NCBI GenBank assembly: GCA_947561585.1
Contig: CANNZV010000839.1
Span: forward strand, 434,001 to 498,000
DNA length: 64,000 nucleotides
Source of the DNA: Caprella mutica
Taxonomy: Eukaryota; Arthropoda; Malacostraca; Amphipoda; Caprellidae
Direction: 5' to 3'
Shown here in pieces: positions 25,444 to 37,670 of this stretch; position 1 is the stretch's first letter; each line of letters begins with the position of its first letter. The translations under genes and the position numbers were made by a program. The notes under the pieces are model-generated. The model had not been told where the DNA came from, searched no databases, and was given only the letters and a program-made list of their open reading frames with translations.

Positions 25444-27371
25444 TTGTCGTTTGATTAAATTCAAAATGACTGTAATTTGAAAGAAGATGCAAACAATAAA
25501 TATAACTATTATCAATTAACATAAGTTATTACACGTATTTCTCTCTCAATTACAATATGCAGTAAAGTTAGATAATGAATACAGATTGCTAGATAGTTCG
25601 AAAGTTAGTACTAATTATTAATATTGATCAGAATTCTGATAAAAGATATGCTATGAAATAAAATAAATTATCTAAAAAAAAATCTGAAAAGGTCTTCATA
25701 GATTTTGAAGATGGAAAAGTAGAGGAAATATTTACCCAAAGTAATTTATTTATTTTATGATAAATTTTAGAATAAATAAAGATATATTTGATGTTTATTC
25801 AATTATATGTTATAAGTGCAATGTATATTTATAGTTGATATTTTGATATAACTCTATTTGGTTGACTGCACTGATCGTGACTAATTATTCTCGCTCTATC
25901 AAAAAGAGGAAATGTATAGATTTATAGGCAGTTAGCTTTCCATTACAATGAATAGCGCTTTAAATTAAAAACTAGTTAACCAACTCGAAACTGTAACATC
26001 TCTCCTGGACTTTGCTCTTCATCTATATAAAATATTTGCACTTCATTATAATACTTAAGTGCGACTATATAGAATTAGAAATGCACTGCTGATAGTATTT
26101 CTTTGACTGCTGCATGAACATTGCTTCTTATTTGGCCCTAATTGTGATATTGACTTGTAAAGGATTAGAAAATAAGATAGAATAATTGTAAATATCTAAT
26201 ATTATTTCAATTATAAAAGGAAACTTATTAATTAAAGTAATACAATTAGATGTCAATCATTAAATAATTCATTTTCAATATACAGTATATTTTAAGATCG
26301 TTATATAATAATTTGTAAAGCGTCCACATATTTCATCAATTACAGAACAATTCAAAGTCATATATATTATATAAGATTGTTTATTTTATATTTCATAGAA
26401 AATATTTTTCTTTTCTCAAGTAGTCAGATAATACTTTATCCTGCATTACATACATGCAAACTCAGTCACTTAGGATTAAGTAATGTAAAGTCAATACATT
26501 AATTAATAGGTGTCACGTGTTTCAATGCAATGAATGGTGCAGTACCTATCTAGTGTAAGGCAGGTGCATATTGCAGCAGGCAATTGCGGCATAATTAAGA
26601 CATATCTCTAAGTGTTCAGTGTCGATCTAGCTAAGGAAGTATGGTACTGCAATTGTGTGTATTAGTAACTTCAGAAAATATGTAGGATGTTGAAAATATA
26701 TGATAACTGAATAGGTTACCAAAAAGAAACCTAACCCTATATTCGATTACCTCAAATTGTATCAACATACAGTATAATACACTTGATTCAAAGATTTTTA
26801 CAAATTTGTAATTATTTTTCATATATACTCATTACATTCTCAATTAAAAAATCATTCGTCCATAAATATAATATATTATTTTCGAATACTAGCCACAAAA
26901 TTTAGGAAAATGATATTCAAACAACCTCATTCTGCCATAAAAACTGTTCGAAATTGCTAGTTGTTACTGTATGTCTTCGATCAGTTGCCAACACTGCTAT
27001 TTTAAAAACCAGAACTGAACTATTGATGGTAACTCTTATGTGTGACCAGCAGAGTAATTCATCATTGTGTTAATAATGAATATTTTTACTTGTAGGGAAC
27101 CAATTTTACCAACTCTTCACTCATTTCAGGCTGTCTTTGTAACCAACAAGCATATGTGAGTAGTAAAAAAATCTGAACTTTATTGCTATAGGTACTTGAT
27201 CTACCGATTATAAAATTGCATAGCTATATCAAAACTAAAAAAAAATCATATTCAACTAAAATGGAAATAAGAGGTTTTTGCCCATGAAAATCATTTCAAT
27301 AATTTGAAAGTAAAAGTCGATTGAAGCGACACTAATTTCAGTGCGTGGTGAAAAATAAAAATAACAATTAT
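25444..27371. other. AT-rich DNA with one dispersed repeat
   Basis: No gene. It contains the first copy of a diverged direct repeat, 25852-26140, whose partner is at 31492-31790. Confidence 0.5.
25852..26140 (+). repeat. Diverged direct repeat, copy 1
   Basis: About 290 bp align collinearly with 31492-31790 at roughly 65-75% identity by eye. Shared phrases include TATTTGGTTGACTG, CTTTGCTCTTCAT and CTTCATTATAATACTT. No coding capacity. It may be an old transposable element or a segmental duplication. Confidence 0.55.
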
Positions 27372-27380
27372 GAGGAAAAG

Positions 27381-27897
27381 GGTTCTAGGTCCTTTTGCAC
27401 TTCCGAAAACCTATCCGCCGCACGACACTTTCGCCGAATTACACTTTTGCTGAAAATATAACAATTATTTACCCAAATAAGATATACTTATTTTACACTA
27501 AAAAACAGTAGAGTATACATTTTGTCACAATCAAACCTCATGTGTACCCGGACCGTGGACAGGGCTTGCACGATTGACCCAGAGAATTCACATCATATCT
27601 GGGAGAGGCTTCCTGCGTGTGGTCGTCACTCTCTTGTCTGTGCACAGTCCAAGCAGTACCTTGATGGCCCACCGAGTACGTTGCAAGGTCACCCGAATGG
27701 TGGAGCGTATGAGTTGACAGCACCGTGACTTGCTAACCCCCCTTCCCCCCCCCCCCCCCGCCCCCCTTAACACGGGACACCGGTAGCCTATACCATATTT
27801 ATCTCTTTATATTTAGTATATCGTATATGTGTTTTTTTTTTAATTTTTGCGAAAGTGTCGTTCGGCGAAGTTTCTTTCGGTGAAAGGACCGGTCACC
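27381..27897. mobile_element. Foldback-like element, family G, with GC-rich cargo
   Basis: This is a 517-bp element. The left end is GGTTCTAGG then TCCTTTTGCAC; the right end, read inward, is GGTGACCGG then TCCTTTCACCG. GAGGAAAAG is directly repeated at 27372-27380 and 27898-27906, a perfect 9-bp target duplication. Both arms have 15-16 bp units of the type GACACTTTCGCCGAA. Unlike its relatives, the centre (about 27515-27770) is strongly GC-rich and ends in a run of C near 27736-27768. Overlapping open frames on both strands of the centre show no recognisable domain. The centre may be captured foreign or host sequence. Confidence 0.85.
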
Positions 27898-27906
27898 GAG
27901 GAAAAG

Positions 27907-29522
27907 AGATTAACAAAAATGTCGGTTGAATGAAATTTGATCGAAAGTAAAACTGATTATTCACTTTATTAACTCTAGCATATAAGACCTAAAACCTGAG
28001 TGCTTCTTAGAAATATTGAGAAAATGAATGGAGAGAGTCACTATAATACCAGCTCTATGATTCCTTATACCACTTCTTGACTGATTTTATATTGAATTTA
28101 CATTGAAGAACAATTGAACAATTCATATTAACACCATTCTACGTTCAGGGACCCATGTATCCTCCAAAATACCATTTCACAATCAATAATTCGAAGCGAT
28201 GGCTCATTAAGTATTGATGCAAAGTTCTATTTGACAAACAGAACATTGATTTCAAATTAAGGACTGGCACTGAAGAGGGAGATGCTAATTTGCTCATTTC
28301 TGGAATGATATCATTTCAAACTATAGCAAATGTTTCAGAAAAACGATTTGGCCAATGTTTGTTCTTATTGGGAAATAATTTCGTTACTTTTGGAGTTCGT
28401 TTAGCAAATCAATTTGACCGGTTTCTGGACAATATGACCTTATTTCATAGGGCTAATTGAATATTAAGATTTGATTCACTTTTTCAGTCGAATATCTTGT
28501 CTTTTATTTATTTCCGTTTTAGCATAAAATAATACAATTTTGGCAATATATCTTGCTATTAATATAATGATTTAGTCATATCTTCATCTATGCGTCAAAT
28601 CTTATAACCAAATATGTTAGAATATTTCATTAATAAAAAAATATGCATTTTGAAATTTATTAATTCATGAATCAATTTTAAAAAATAATTTCTGACAATA
28701 ATATTGTAAACAAAGAATTATATAATAAATAATGAGCAAAATAGCTTTAAATGAAATACCAATGATTTATCCGGAAATCAGTGTCGAAAATCAGTGAATC
28801 TCCTGGGGAAAACTACTGTAGACAAACTCAATTAAAGACTGTGAGACAATTGGTATTTATTCTTTATGATTGTTTATCTTTGTCTTCTCCTTCGGAAATC
28901 GAGACTTGAAACTGTAATAATTATTTGCAAACAAACAAAATATTAATGGATGCAAGATATAGCTGCAAAAACAGCCTATTAATTTTTATAAATGTAATGG
29001 TTCCTTTGAAACACAAAAAATGTATTAATAAATATATCGTTCGTAATCATTAACAAATATAGCATATCTGTATTTTTATTCGAAAGCCCTTCATATGCAT
29101 TCCTAAAAAGTTTTATCCTACATACGATTCTTCATAGGAATGTTCAAATCATAAACTAAATCTATGTTTAATGATCTCCATGTCAAAAATCCGTGTTTTA
29201 ATTGGTAAGAATAGTGAATCTATTCAAATATTTTCATGTAATATCTCACTAATATTAAATGTTTCAGTTCTTCTGTCAATATCTTGAATAAAGATTAAAA
29301 AAAATTGGAATCAATGTTTCTTTATTTTAAAGGCAAAATTTAATTGATAAAGAATTAACAGTTAATACAACTGTGTTTCATTCATATACTGTATGTGTAG
29401 TAATAATTTATATGCTTCAGCACAGACAATACTACCTTTACTATACATATTGAGAGAGAATTTGCCATTGAAATGATAACATTATTTACAAAACAAAATA
29501 TTATTATTTGTTTTAGAATTAG
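27907..29522. other. AT-rich DNA, no gene seen
   Basis: No recognisable gene or repeat. Confidence 0.5.
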
Positions 29523-29898
29523 GGAGCAAGTAAAGTTAACGGACCAGAAAACTTATTTTTAGTTTTAAAAAATATTTGCTTTAGTATTTCATAAATATAC
29601 AACTGTATTTATAAATGAAAATATTAATGATTATATATTAATTTTTCATATTTCACTAATTGAAAGAATTGATAAAAATCGAGATCCATTTTGAAGTTGT
29701 GAAGAACGAGTAGTAATTAGATGGAAAAAAAACTTCTGCTTAAATCCTTTAATATGGTATCTATGATTACAAAATTATATTTTTATTCCAATTATTGGTC
29801 AAATATTTAATAATTTAACAAAGTAAAGTTAACGGACCAGAAATGAAGCTAGTAAACATAACGGACCAGAATTTAACCAAGTAAAGTTAACGGACTCT
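29523..29898 (-). mobile_element. Family I inverted-repeat element, copy 1
   Basis: The left end reads GGAGCAAGTAAAGTTAACGG. The right part (about 29820-29898) has three units containing AAGTAAAGTTAACGGACCAG or a close variant. The interior is collinear, in reverse complement, with the shorter copy at 48932-49175, including TCCAATTATTGGTCAAATAT. The expected right terminus is not visible; the sequence departs after CGGACTC near 29896, so the copy is probably truncated on the right. No transposase. Confidence 0.7.
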
Positions 29899-30137
29899 GG
29901 TCTTGATCAAGAGAGAACTCAAAAGGAATCCACAGGTAATCAGTGAGGCAATTTTTAAGAGTGTCGGTGTTGAAAACTTCTCACAACCATCCGCTGTAGA
30001 AAACTGAAACGTATTTCCTCTCAAGTTTAATTTGTTATCAGATCTTACTTGAAGTTACGCATGAAATAGTCAAGGTTAATATTAGCGGAGAAGTATCTTA
30101 AAACAGATTTCCAAGTAGTATACTCTTCACAGAGGAA

Positions 30138-30410
30138 ATGCGTGCCACTCTTGACAGACCTGACGGTTGGCCTAAAACTAGTCTCCTACGTTGTTCACCA
30201 CACGGGAACGAAATCGACGTCAACATGAGGTGGAAGTGTGATAATGTGGGTCAAAATATTTTGAAGGTCAATATTTTTTATTGGATGATAAGGAAACCTG
30301 ATACGCTCAAGATAAGGTCATCTTCACACATAACAATGTTCCTTCTCACTCTGCTAAGGCGACTTTGGATTTTTACTCAATTGAAAACCTCATATCGTTC
30401 CTGAAGCAGA
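30138..30410 (+). pseudogene. Mariner-like transposase relic
   Basis: This is a fragment of the catalytic domain of a Tc1/mariner-type transposase. One frame gives GGSVIMWV (near 30219-30245), matching the GGSVMVWG block of these enzymes. A second frame downstream gives QDKVIFTHNNVPSHSAK and then ATLDFY (near 30309-30372), matching the second catalytic-Asp block, with the Asp replaced by Asn. A stop and a frame change separate the blocks. I found no N-terminal DNA-binding part, no third catalytic residue and no terminal repeats. It is dead and truncated. Confidence 0.6.
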
Positions 30411-31491
30411 AGGTGTATATTGTAAATGAGAGGACGTCAGTTTTCATTGAAAATGGAGCTTTAATTGGTTGGAAATCAAAAACTTATGTACGACGATAAC
30501 ATCTGATTTAATAATAGTCAGAAATTGATTGGTTCGATGAATGCACAGCCTTTTTTAAACGTGGTAGAAAATAGGGGAAATATAACCGGATATTAACATT
30601 GTATGTTATCTATATAATTAGAACAAACTTGTACTTTCAATATTATTTAAACCATTGTTTTGTGCATTTTTAATATATCGACCAGTCCGTGGTACACTGA
30701 AAATGATAAATTTTATTGAAATGTTTGTAAAATCCGATAGAACCTAAATAATTATCAAATATTATGCAAAGCGACTTACAAGGTCTACATATAATATCTC
30801 CAAAAAAATCAGGAAACACTATCAAGTGAAGCCAATTTTATCGCATGAAACACATCTGACCAAAAGCATGAAACGTAGTTTAGAATAAAAGAAAGTTTGG
30901 TCAACCTGACTATTTGAACGAAAAAAATGTCGTCGCAACTCGTGAAATCTTTGAATACTTGATGGAGTTGGGAACTGCTGAAAATGAAAATGAATACAAT
31001 AAATGTGTAGAGTGTGAATGTACCTTATTGTACACTATTTTGATGTTAAAGTCTCATAGTAGACCATTCATTGAGTTCTGTACCTGTTCTACATGATCAT
31101 AGGATCAAAAATAAAATACCTCAAATTCTCTTAAGTAAACATGGTCGTAGAGATGGAAACAAATATAACTATGTTCTCTTTGCTAGTGTTGAGGAATTGT
31201 TAACAAATTTTGATTTCAAAAAGTGAATCTCAATATTGATTCGCATGTTTAGTGCAATAACTGTAAGATTAAGAAACTTTGGCTACAAATGGTGAATTGC
31301 TGTTTTTCATATAGACAGGTTAAAATCAAGATATGGAATTATCGCAATCACTATTAATAATAAACCAGACTTTCATCAAATTTAAGCTTTTTTTTAAAGT
31401 AGAAATTCGAATATAAAATTTCCCGAATAATAATTCTCAATCAAAGCATTCGCTCAAACTAGACGAAAATACTTCCTTTCTCTGCAATAAT

Positions 31492-31790
31492 ATATTTGGT
31501 TGACTGTATTGAACATAGCTACAATACTAATAACTTATTGTCATGTTATAAAATGAGCAACCAATAGATTTGAATGCAGCTGACCTGTGTACTAAATTAC
31601 CCTACAATCTAGATTTAGTTAATTAATCCAATCGAATCGCTCTTCCTGCCTTTGCTCTTCATGTACGTAAAAAATTAGTACTTCATTATGATACTTGAAC
31701 GCGACCCAATGATTCTATAGAACTGAAAATGCTCTACTGAAGATATTCGCTCAGCTGAAGTATTTGACATGCCTGATGTTCTTTCCTGTT
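31492..31790 (+). repeat. Diverged direct repeat, copy 2
   Basis: Partner of 25852-26140 in the same orientation, with point differences and short indels throughout. Shared anchors are TATTTGGTTGACTG at the left and CTTTGCTCTTCATGTA in the middle. No coding capacity. Confidence 0.55.
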
Positions 31791-33656
31791 CGTGTAATTG
31801 CTTTGTGAGTGATAGAAAATTAAATTATTAAAAACGAAATTAAATGATCGATGAATGAATGGCAGACTAGATCAAACTCTGAACTCAACAATGTGAATGA
31901 ATGGTTTTATTTTATAATTTTCATCGATATAGAGTTCTTGTGATCACATTTAGTCATTTAAACTAAGTATGAAAACAGGTTTGCTGAACAATAAAGGGTT
32001 AAAATTTTAATCTTTTGATAAATTTTACTAGGATAATTTAAATATGGATAATTTATACAATTTTTTCAAACAAAGGAGAGATTTGTTGCGAATATATCCG
32101 AGTTTGTTTCAAGATAATTTATAACGTTATAAGAGGATATTCAACTAAGAAATTATTGTTCTATTGAATTTTATATAATTTGTCATAACGTTCTGATTGC
32201 ACCTGTTTTTTTCGTATGAATATAATATAAGTTATGTAACATCCTTCTATTCGTTCTTGTTATTTAAATATTAATGCATAATACAAGCGGTGAAAAGTGT
32301 AGCTGTGGGGAACTGATATTCATCCTTGGTTTATTTGAAGGGAAATGCAGTGTCCTAAATATGTCTCCTAAATTGTTCTGCAATATTTACTACCCTGACT
32401 GACTCTGCTCTTTACTTATTTAATTCAATGGATTCTCTTTTTCTGAACTAAAACGTTAAAAATATTACGGGTGACATGTTAATTGCTTTTGGACTATATA
32501 TTTTTTCTGCAGCATGGGATCTTTTCCCGACCCTTTTGATGCTTTGTTTTTACTGGATGCTTCCAATCAAATGTCGTCTTTTCATCTGCTCCCAATGTGA
32601 AGTTATAGGCGTCTTTGATCATCTCGATAGTCTAAAAAAGAATTTTCAAGTTTGGGAATATAGGAACAGGCATCAATACAGCTTTTGAAAATTGAAAAAG
32701 AATTCGAATTCTGCACATGAATAAATAAAAGAATCCAATATATAATTCTTCTAACTTATTTAACAGAATTATCAGCATTCACACTTCTAGCGAATATACA
32801 CATTTATCAGAAATTTAATTTAACTTAAGGATTGAGGAAATTATGTAAAATAATTGCTAAAACATATTATTTTTAATATATTTTTGAAAACTTCTAATAA
32901 AGTTCCTCTTTAGAATGTCTGTCCCCTGTGAATTCATTTTTACTTTGATCATGTCTCCTGTGTTCTGCATGTTAAAATATACCTACTTTATATATCATTT
33001 TTTTCCAATATTGCTTCCATGGTTGCAAATAATAATTAAACAAACCATTGATCGGAGAGTCAAATGTCAAATGTGATGATGTCATCACCAAAAAAAAACT
33101 ATGATTGGTCCTCATATCTCATGCTTCAATAAATATTATTTTTAATGGTTATTTATTATTTTTTTGATCGATGTTATTTTTGTACACCAATACATGATAT
33201 TTTATTTGTTAGACTCAAATATTTCATGGGGTTTATCCCTTTAGAACTGATTGTTTATTAGTTTTTTAGTTTTTGTATATTTAGATTATCCATTAATTAC
33301 ACAGAAAATGGAAGAGAGTGTAGGAAACTGGTTCTTATAGCAACAGATGATATTTTTTAAGTGTCAAAGTGCTATTGTAACCACCTCTTATAGGTCAGTA
33401 CCTAGAGAGAAAATCACGGTGAGCGTAAAGATGAAAAAGTGTTCTCCTCTTTCAATATTCTACAGTCCCTATATACCTTTATTATTATCTCATTGTAATT
33501 ATAACTCTATATATTATTACTTCATTATATGGTACAAACTCTGTCATTTGTTGTAACAGGGAAGCTCATTATATATCTCTTGGAAAAATAAAATTCATTA
33601 TGTCACATTAAGAAATTAAAATGTTCATCAAAATATTATACTCTGATAGAAGTGTA

Positions 33657-33907
33657 GGAGCAAGTGAAGATAACGGACTAAAGTTCGTTATCTTTACCGG
33701 GTTAAATTCTGGTTCGTTATCTTTACTTGCTTCATTTCTGGTCCGTTATCTTTACTAGCTTCATTTCTGGTCCGTTTACTTTAATTGGTCCGTTTCTGGT
33801 CCGTTATCATTACTTTGTCCGTTTCTGGTCCGTTATCTTTACTTTGTCCGTTTCTGATCCGTTATCTTTACTTTGTCCGTTTCTGGTCCGTTATCTTTAC
33901 TTACTAC
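33657..33907. mobile_element. Family I element, copy 2, array-expanded
   Basis: It begins GGAGCAAGTGAAGATAACGG and is otherwise filled with about seven reverse-oriented units of roughly 29 bp containing TTTCTGGTCCGTTATCTTTA. It ends CTTTACTTACTAC, close to the reverse complement of the family terminus. The flanks GAAGTGTA (33649-33656) and GAAATGAA (33908-33915) match at six of eight positions. Unlike copies 1 and 3 it has no unique interior, which suggests collapse of the centre and expansion of one arm. The open frame along it only reflects the repeat. Confidence 0.7.
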
Positions 33908-33915
33908 GAAATGAA

Positions 33916-35483
33916 TTTGTAAAATAACAAACAGAGTGCTTAGGGAAAACACTTTAGCCAGTTTTAACTGGTGATGTTTCCAAACTATATACCATTCTGA
34001 ATAAAGTGGCTGATCGACGTAATCTATTATTTATCTAATAATTAATGAAGAAGAAAATGAGTACATCAGTTTTCTGAAATTAAATAATTGATCAACGAAA
34101 CATAACTGAACTTTAAAATATCATAACATATCCATAAATCACCAAATGCATAAATTATTATATCTGATGTTACATCTCACATATATTATTGATAAGTATA
34201 ATATGTCACTGAAATGTTAGATGAAATAATATTTTTCTGGATTTTTTTGCTTCATTGAATATTTTAACAGGAATATGAAGAATTGTATGATATACGTTCG
34301 AATAAATGTCCTCTATTGCTTCCCTCCAGATTGAATTTCCATGTCTTTTATCAGTAACCTAAAATATTATAATAACAGAGGCCAGAAGGCATCGAATTTG
34401 ATCTGAAAGTTCGTCAAAACTATTCAATATTTAGCGTGGTAATGGGATCATCTTGTTGCAATATCATCTAAAACTAATCAACATATAGGAATTTTCCATA
34501 TTCATATTTGTTATACAATCAAATCCAATAATCTGGATGTTAATATAATTTTTGTGGAAGCATGATAATAGTTTAATTTATGTCTTCTTTCATCTCATTT
34601 AAGACTCAATTTATTTTTGTGAATTGCTGTGAATAAATGAATGCTAATTATGTAAAAGTTTAGATGGAAAACAAACACTATTATGCACACTGTGTATATT
34701 TAATGATTTAATTATATCAGACTATAATCTGACTCAGAATGCCTATAATTAGCATTCATATTATTATTATAATTGAAAAACCTTGGATGCCAATTAGTGA
34801 ACTGAAACACTAATTACATCACTGCTTCATATACATATGTCCTCTCACCATATCACTGTAAACAAAATATCCTCTGAAATAATGAATACAGGTGATGTTG
34901 TTATTGATTTGTGAATCTAATAAGATTTGAATCTCACATTTTGATAATAAAATACTTTGAACATTTCATGTGCATATTATTGTGTAGGGTTATACAGTGT
35001 TATATTGTTATACAGGTCACCATCAATATTATTGTATAAAGTATTGGATAGGAAATTCAATTTCAAATAAAACTTGTTTTCTATCACTTGTTTTCTATTG
35101 GTTAAACATTCTTTAACAAACAAACAAGTAAAAAAAAAACATTAACTATTGCGTAAAAAAATATAACAGATAATGAGTAACCTTTACCAAATACATATCA
35201 TATAATTGTTTGTGCGGGCAATATTATATCAGGTTATTCATTCATTATGCTAAGGTTCATCTATACTTAATATTCTTAGCTATAGTTTTTATTATACAAC
35301 TCCTACTCAATATAGTTTCCATAATAATAAGCTCCGTTCTCAAGAGAGTCCAGAAATTCATCATAATAATTGAGTGTGTTTAACTATGTAGAAGAGTTTT
35401 GTTGATTTCTTTAGTTTATTTAACATTAAAGACATCCATTAATTTATTCATGAACGATCCAATTCCGTCAGTGAAATGATAGT
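33916..35483. other. AT-rich DNA, no gene seen
   Basis: No recognisable gene. A 14-bp inverted pair (TGAATGCTAATTAT near 34639 and ATAATTAGCATTCA near 34746) is the only structure noted. Confidence 0.5.
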
Positions 35484-35773
35484 AAACATAAACATAAACA
35501 TCTGTATTGATAAAATATTGTCCTTTTACATAATAACTCACAGTCGGACAGGCTGTGAGCTATTCCAAAAAAAAGTAAAAATATACAACACAATATTAGA
35601 AATCAAGCTCATATATAAGTATTCAAAGAATACTTTTCGGGCAACATAAAGTTAAATGAACATCACACTACATTTAAGGTTACAATACAAGACAAAAATA
35701 ATTAAAGGAAAGGAAAATAAAAGATAAGTAATACACAGGGGTAGTAACTATCACACACTAACAAGATTGTATA

Positions 35774-36187
35774 TTAGGAATATTGGGAAATTAAATAAAG
35801 TTTGTATTTTGATTTGAATATTGAGAGTGATCTAGCTTTACGGATATCTGACGGTGTGCTATTCCAAATAGTCGGACCATTAAAAGTGATAGAGTGCTGA
35901 GTGACAGAGAGACGTTGAAATTGTGGTACAATATAATCTACTGATCGAGTGAAATATAGATTGCTAGATGTTGAAAAACTAGGATTTGACCCATTTAAAT
36001 CTTTAAACATATATTGCCCTACCAAAAATTTATGAACATCAGTTATTTTTAAGATTTTGGTTCTATAGAACAAGGGAGTTGAATGCTGCAAAAAGCAACT
36101 ATGTGTAGTAATTCGTACTATTTTCTTCTGTAAGAGAAGCAGTCTATCAAGGTGTGAAGAAAAAGTTGAACCCAAACAATATTGCAA
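35774..36187 (-). pseudogene. LINE ORF2, C-terminal region
   Basis: LLLLQKKIVRITTHS, then TPLFYRTKILKI and FLVGQYMFK, match the conserved region that follows the reverse transcriptase in CR1/Jockey-like elements. PTIWNSTPSDIRKA near the end is also typical. The stop at 35774 lies about 290 bp before the 3' tail of the element. Confidence 0.8.
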
Positions 36188-36279
36188 TAAATCAAATACG
36201 GATATACAAAAGAATAATATAGGTTGATAAGATTTTGTTCAGGTAAGATATCTTTAAGACTATAAAAAATACCAACTTT

Positions 36280-36651
36280 TTATGAAATTTTCTGGGCTAT
36301 GGAATCAATGTGCGAGTCAAACCTCATTCCATGGTCAACCATCACACCGAGGAAATCACCCGTGTCATGAAATCGAATATCACAATTATTCACAGTAATA
36401 GATAGGTCTACAGGGCCCCTACTTAAAGTAGTAAAATGCATAGCAAAGGTCTTTGACACATTGAGCGTGAGCCTATTGGCTCGACACCAGTCCCCCACCT
36501 TGACCAACCCCTCCTCAAATGTAGATATTAGACGCGAGAAACACTCATTCGATCCGAGAAGAGTCGTATCATCAGCAAATAGGATACTGGTGAAGTCAGA
36601 GCAAACATTAGGTAAATCATTAACATAAGTCAAAAATAAAAGAGGTCCCAA
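36280..36651 (-). pseudogene. LINE ORF2, reverse transcriptase catalytic half
   Basis: It contains SILFADDTTLL, the FADD form of the catalytic box with two Asp, then WCRANRLTLNVSKT and DTGDFLGVMVD, the thumb-side motifs. The frame ends at a stop near 36280, with a further break before the C-terminal segment. The catalytic residues are intact in this fragment. Confidence 0.88.
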
Positions 36652-37124
36652 GATAGAACCCTGGGGAATACCAATATTGGACAGACTCTCCTCGGACCTA
36701 CAAGCACCGATACGAACAACACTAGAGCGATTAGAGAGGTAACTTCTAAACCAGTTAGGGGAAGACTGCGCACACCATAAAGAAAGAGTTTGCTACAAAA
36801 GATATCAATATTAATAGTGTCAAAGGCCTTTGTTAAATCAATGAAAACCCCTATGGTATGCACTTTAGAATTCAAAGAATTATAAATAAAGTCACATAAA
36901 AGCAATAAGGCGTCAACGGTAGATCTTTCTTTTTGAAAACCAAATTGCTGCGGAGAAATAACAAAGTTTTTATTAAAGTAAGATGTCAAACGATTGTACA
37001 TGCATCGCTCAATAATTAGATCTATCACTTGGGTTGCCTTTCTTCAATAAAGGAATAATTTCAGCACATTTATAAATAGAAGGAAAAATACCAGTAGAGA
37101 AAGACTTATTGACAATAATAGATA
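36630..37124 (-). pseudogene. LINE ORF2, reverse transcriptase N-terminal half
   Basis: This is the polymerase that copies the element RNA. After the hAT-like insertion the frame reads AEIIPLLKKGNPSDRSNY. The expected following residues are then missing and the frame changes near 37010, indicating a small deletion. It continues through IIERCMYNRL, FGFQKERSTVDALL, and FIDLTKAFDTI, which holds the first catalytic Asp. A one-base frameshift lies near 36770. NIGIPQGSILGPLLF follows in the next frame. Confidence 0.85.
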
Positions 37125-37670
37125 CAGGGTACAGGAACATAAACGGGTATAGTACCTAGTAGACGACACAAAAATATGACGTCACCACAACAACACATTC
37201 CTTGTTTGTGACCGAGCGGCTCATAATTCCTCGTATTTGCATGTTAATTTCGAGAAGTTTGAAGTCATTTTATAAGGGTTTCGTGCAAAAGAAAAACGGA
37301 AATGGCGATTGAACCTTAAAGTTGATTATATAGATATAATTCAGGTGTGTTTTTATTGTTCATTTCTTTAACTTATCTATAAAAAATAGGGTCTTGAAAA
37401 TAGGCTACCTAGGAGCCTAAACTAGTGCTAGTTAACTGCTAAATTGTAGTTCCTATGAATAACAAATAAGAAAAAAATAGTGGAAATACAATTTAACCAA
37501 TGCCTAGTTAGTAATTGATAAGAAAAAATTCAATTTAAAAGTGATAAAGTTTAAGTAAGTTTTTCCATGTTTCAAATTGTGGTCAGAGTCGCCATTTTGA
37601 GTCACCCGGTGGTCACGTCAAACTATAGATTCAATCAGCTGATTACCATACCCTATGTTACTGTATCCTG
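37125..37670. mobile_element. hAT-like non-autonomous element inside the LINE
   Basis: This is a 546-bp insertion with imperfect terminal inverted repeats: CAGGGTACAGGAACATAAAC on the left, and CAGGATACAGTAACATAGGG read inward from the right. The 8-bp AATAGATA flanks it directly (37117-37124 and 37671-37678). An 8-bp duplication and CAGGG-type ends are established hAT hallmarks. There is no transposase. The interior includes unrelated AT-rich sequence. It interrupts the LINE between linker and reverse transcriptase, so it is younger than the LINE. Confidence 0.85.

Larger units (their letters stand above)
29899..33648. other. AT-rich DNA with transposase relic and repeat
   Basis: Apart from the mariner-like relic (30138-30410) and the second copy of the diverged direct repeat (31492-31790), no gene is recognisable. 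Several short open frames here have no domain and the composition of non-coding DNA. Confidence 0.5.

Noticed and set aside
27522..27773. Open frames in the GC-rich centre of element G as a gene
   Set aside because: Frames are open on both strands simply because GC-rich DNA has few stops. No domain is recognisable.
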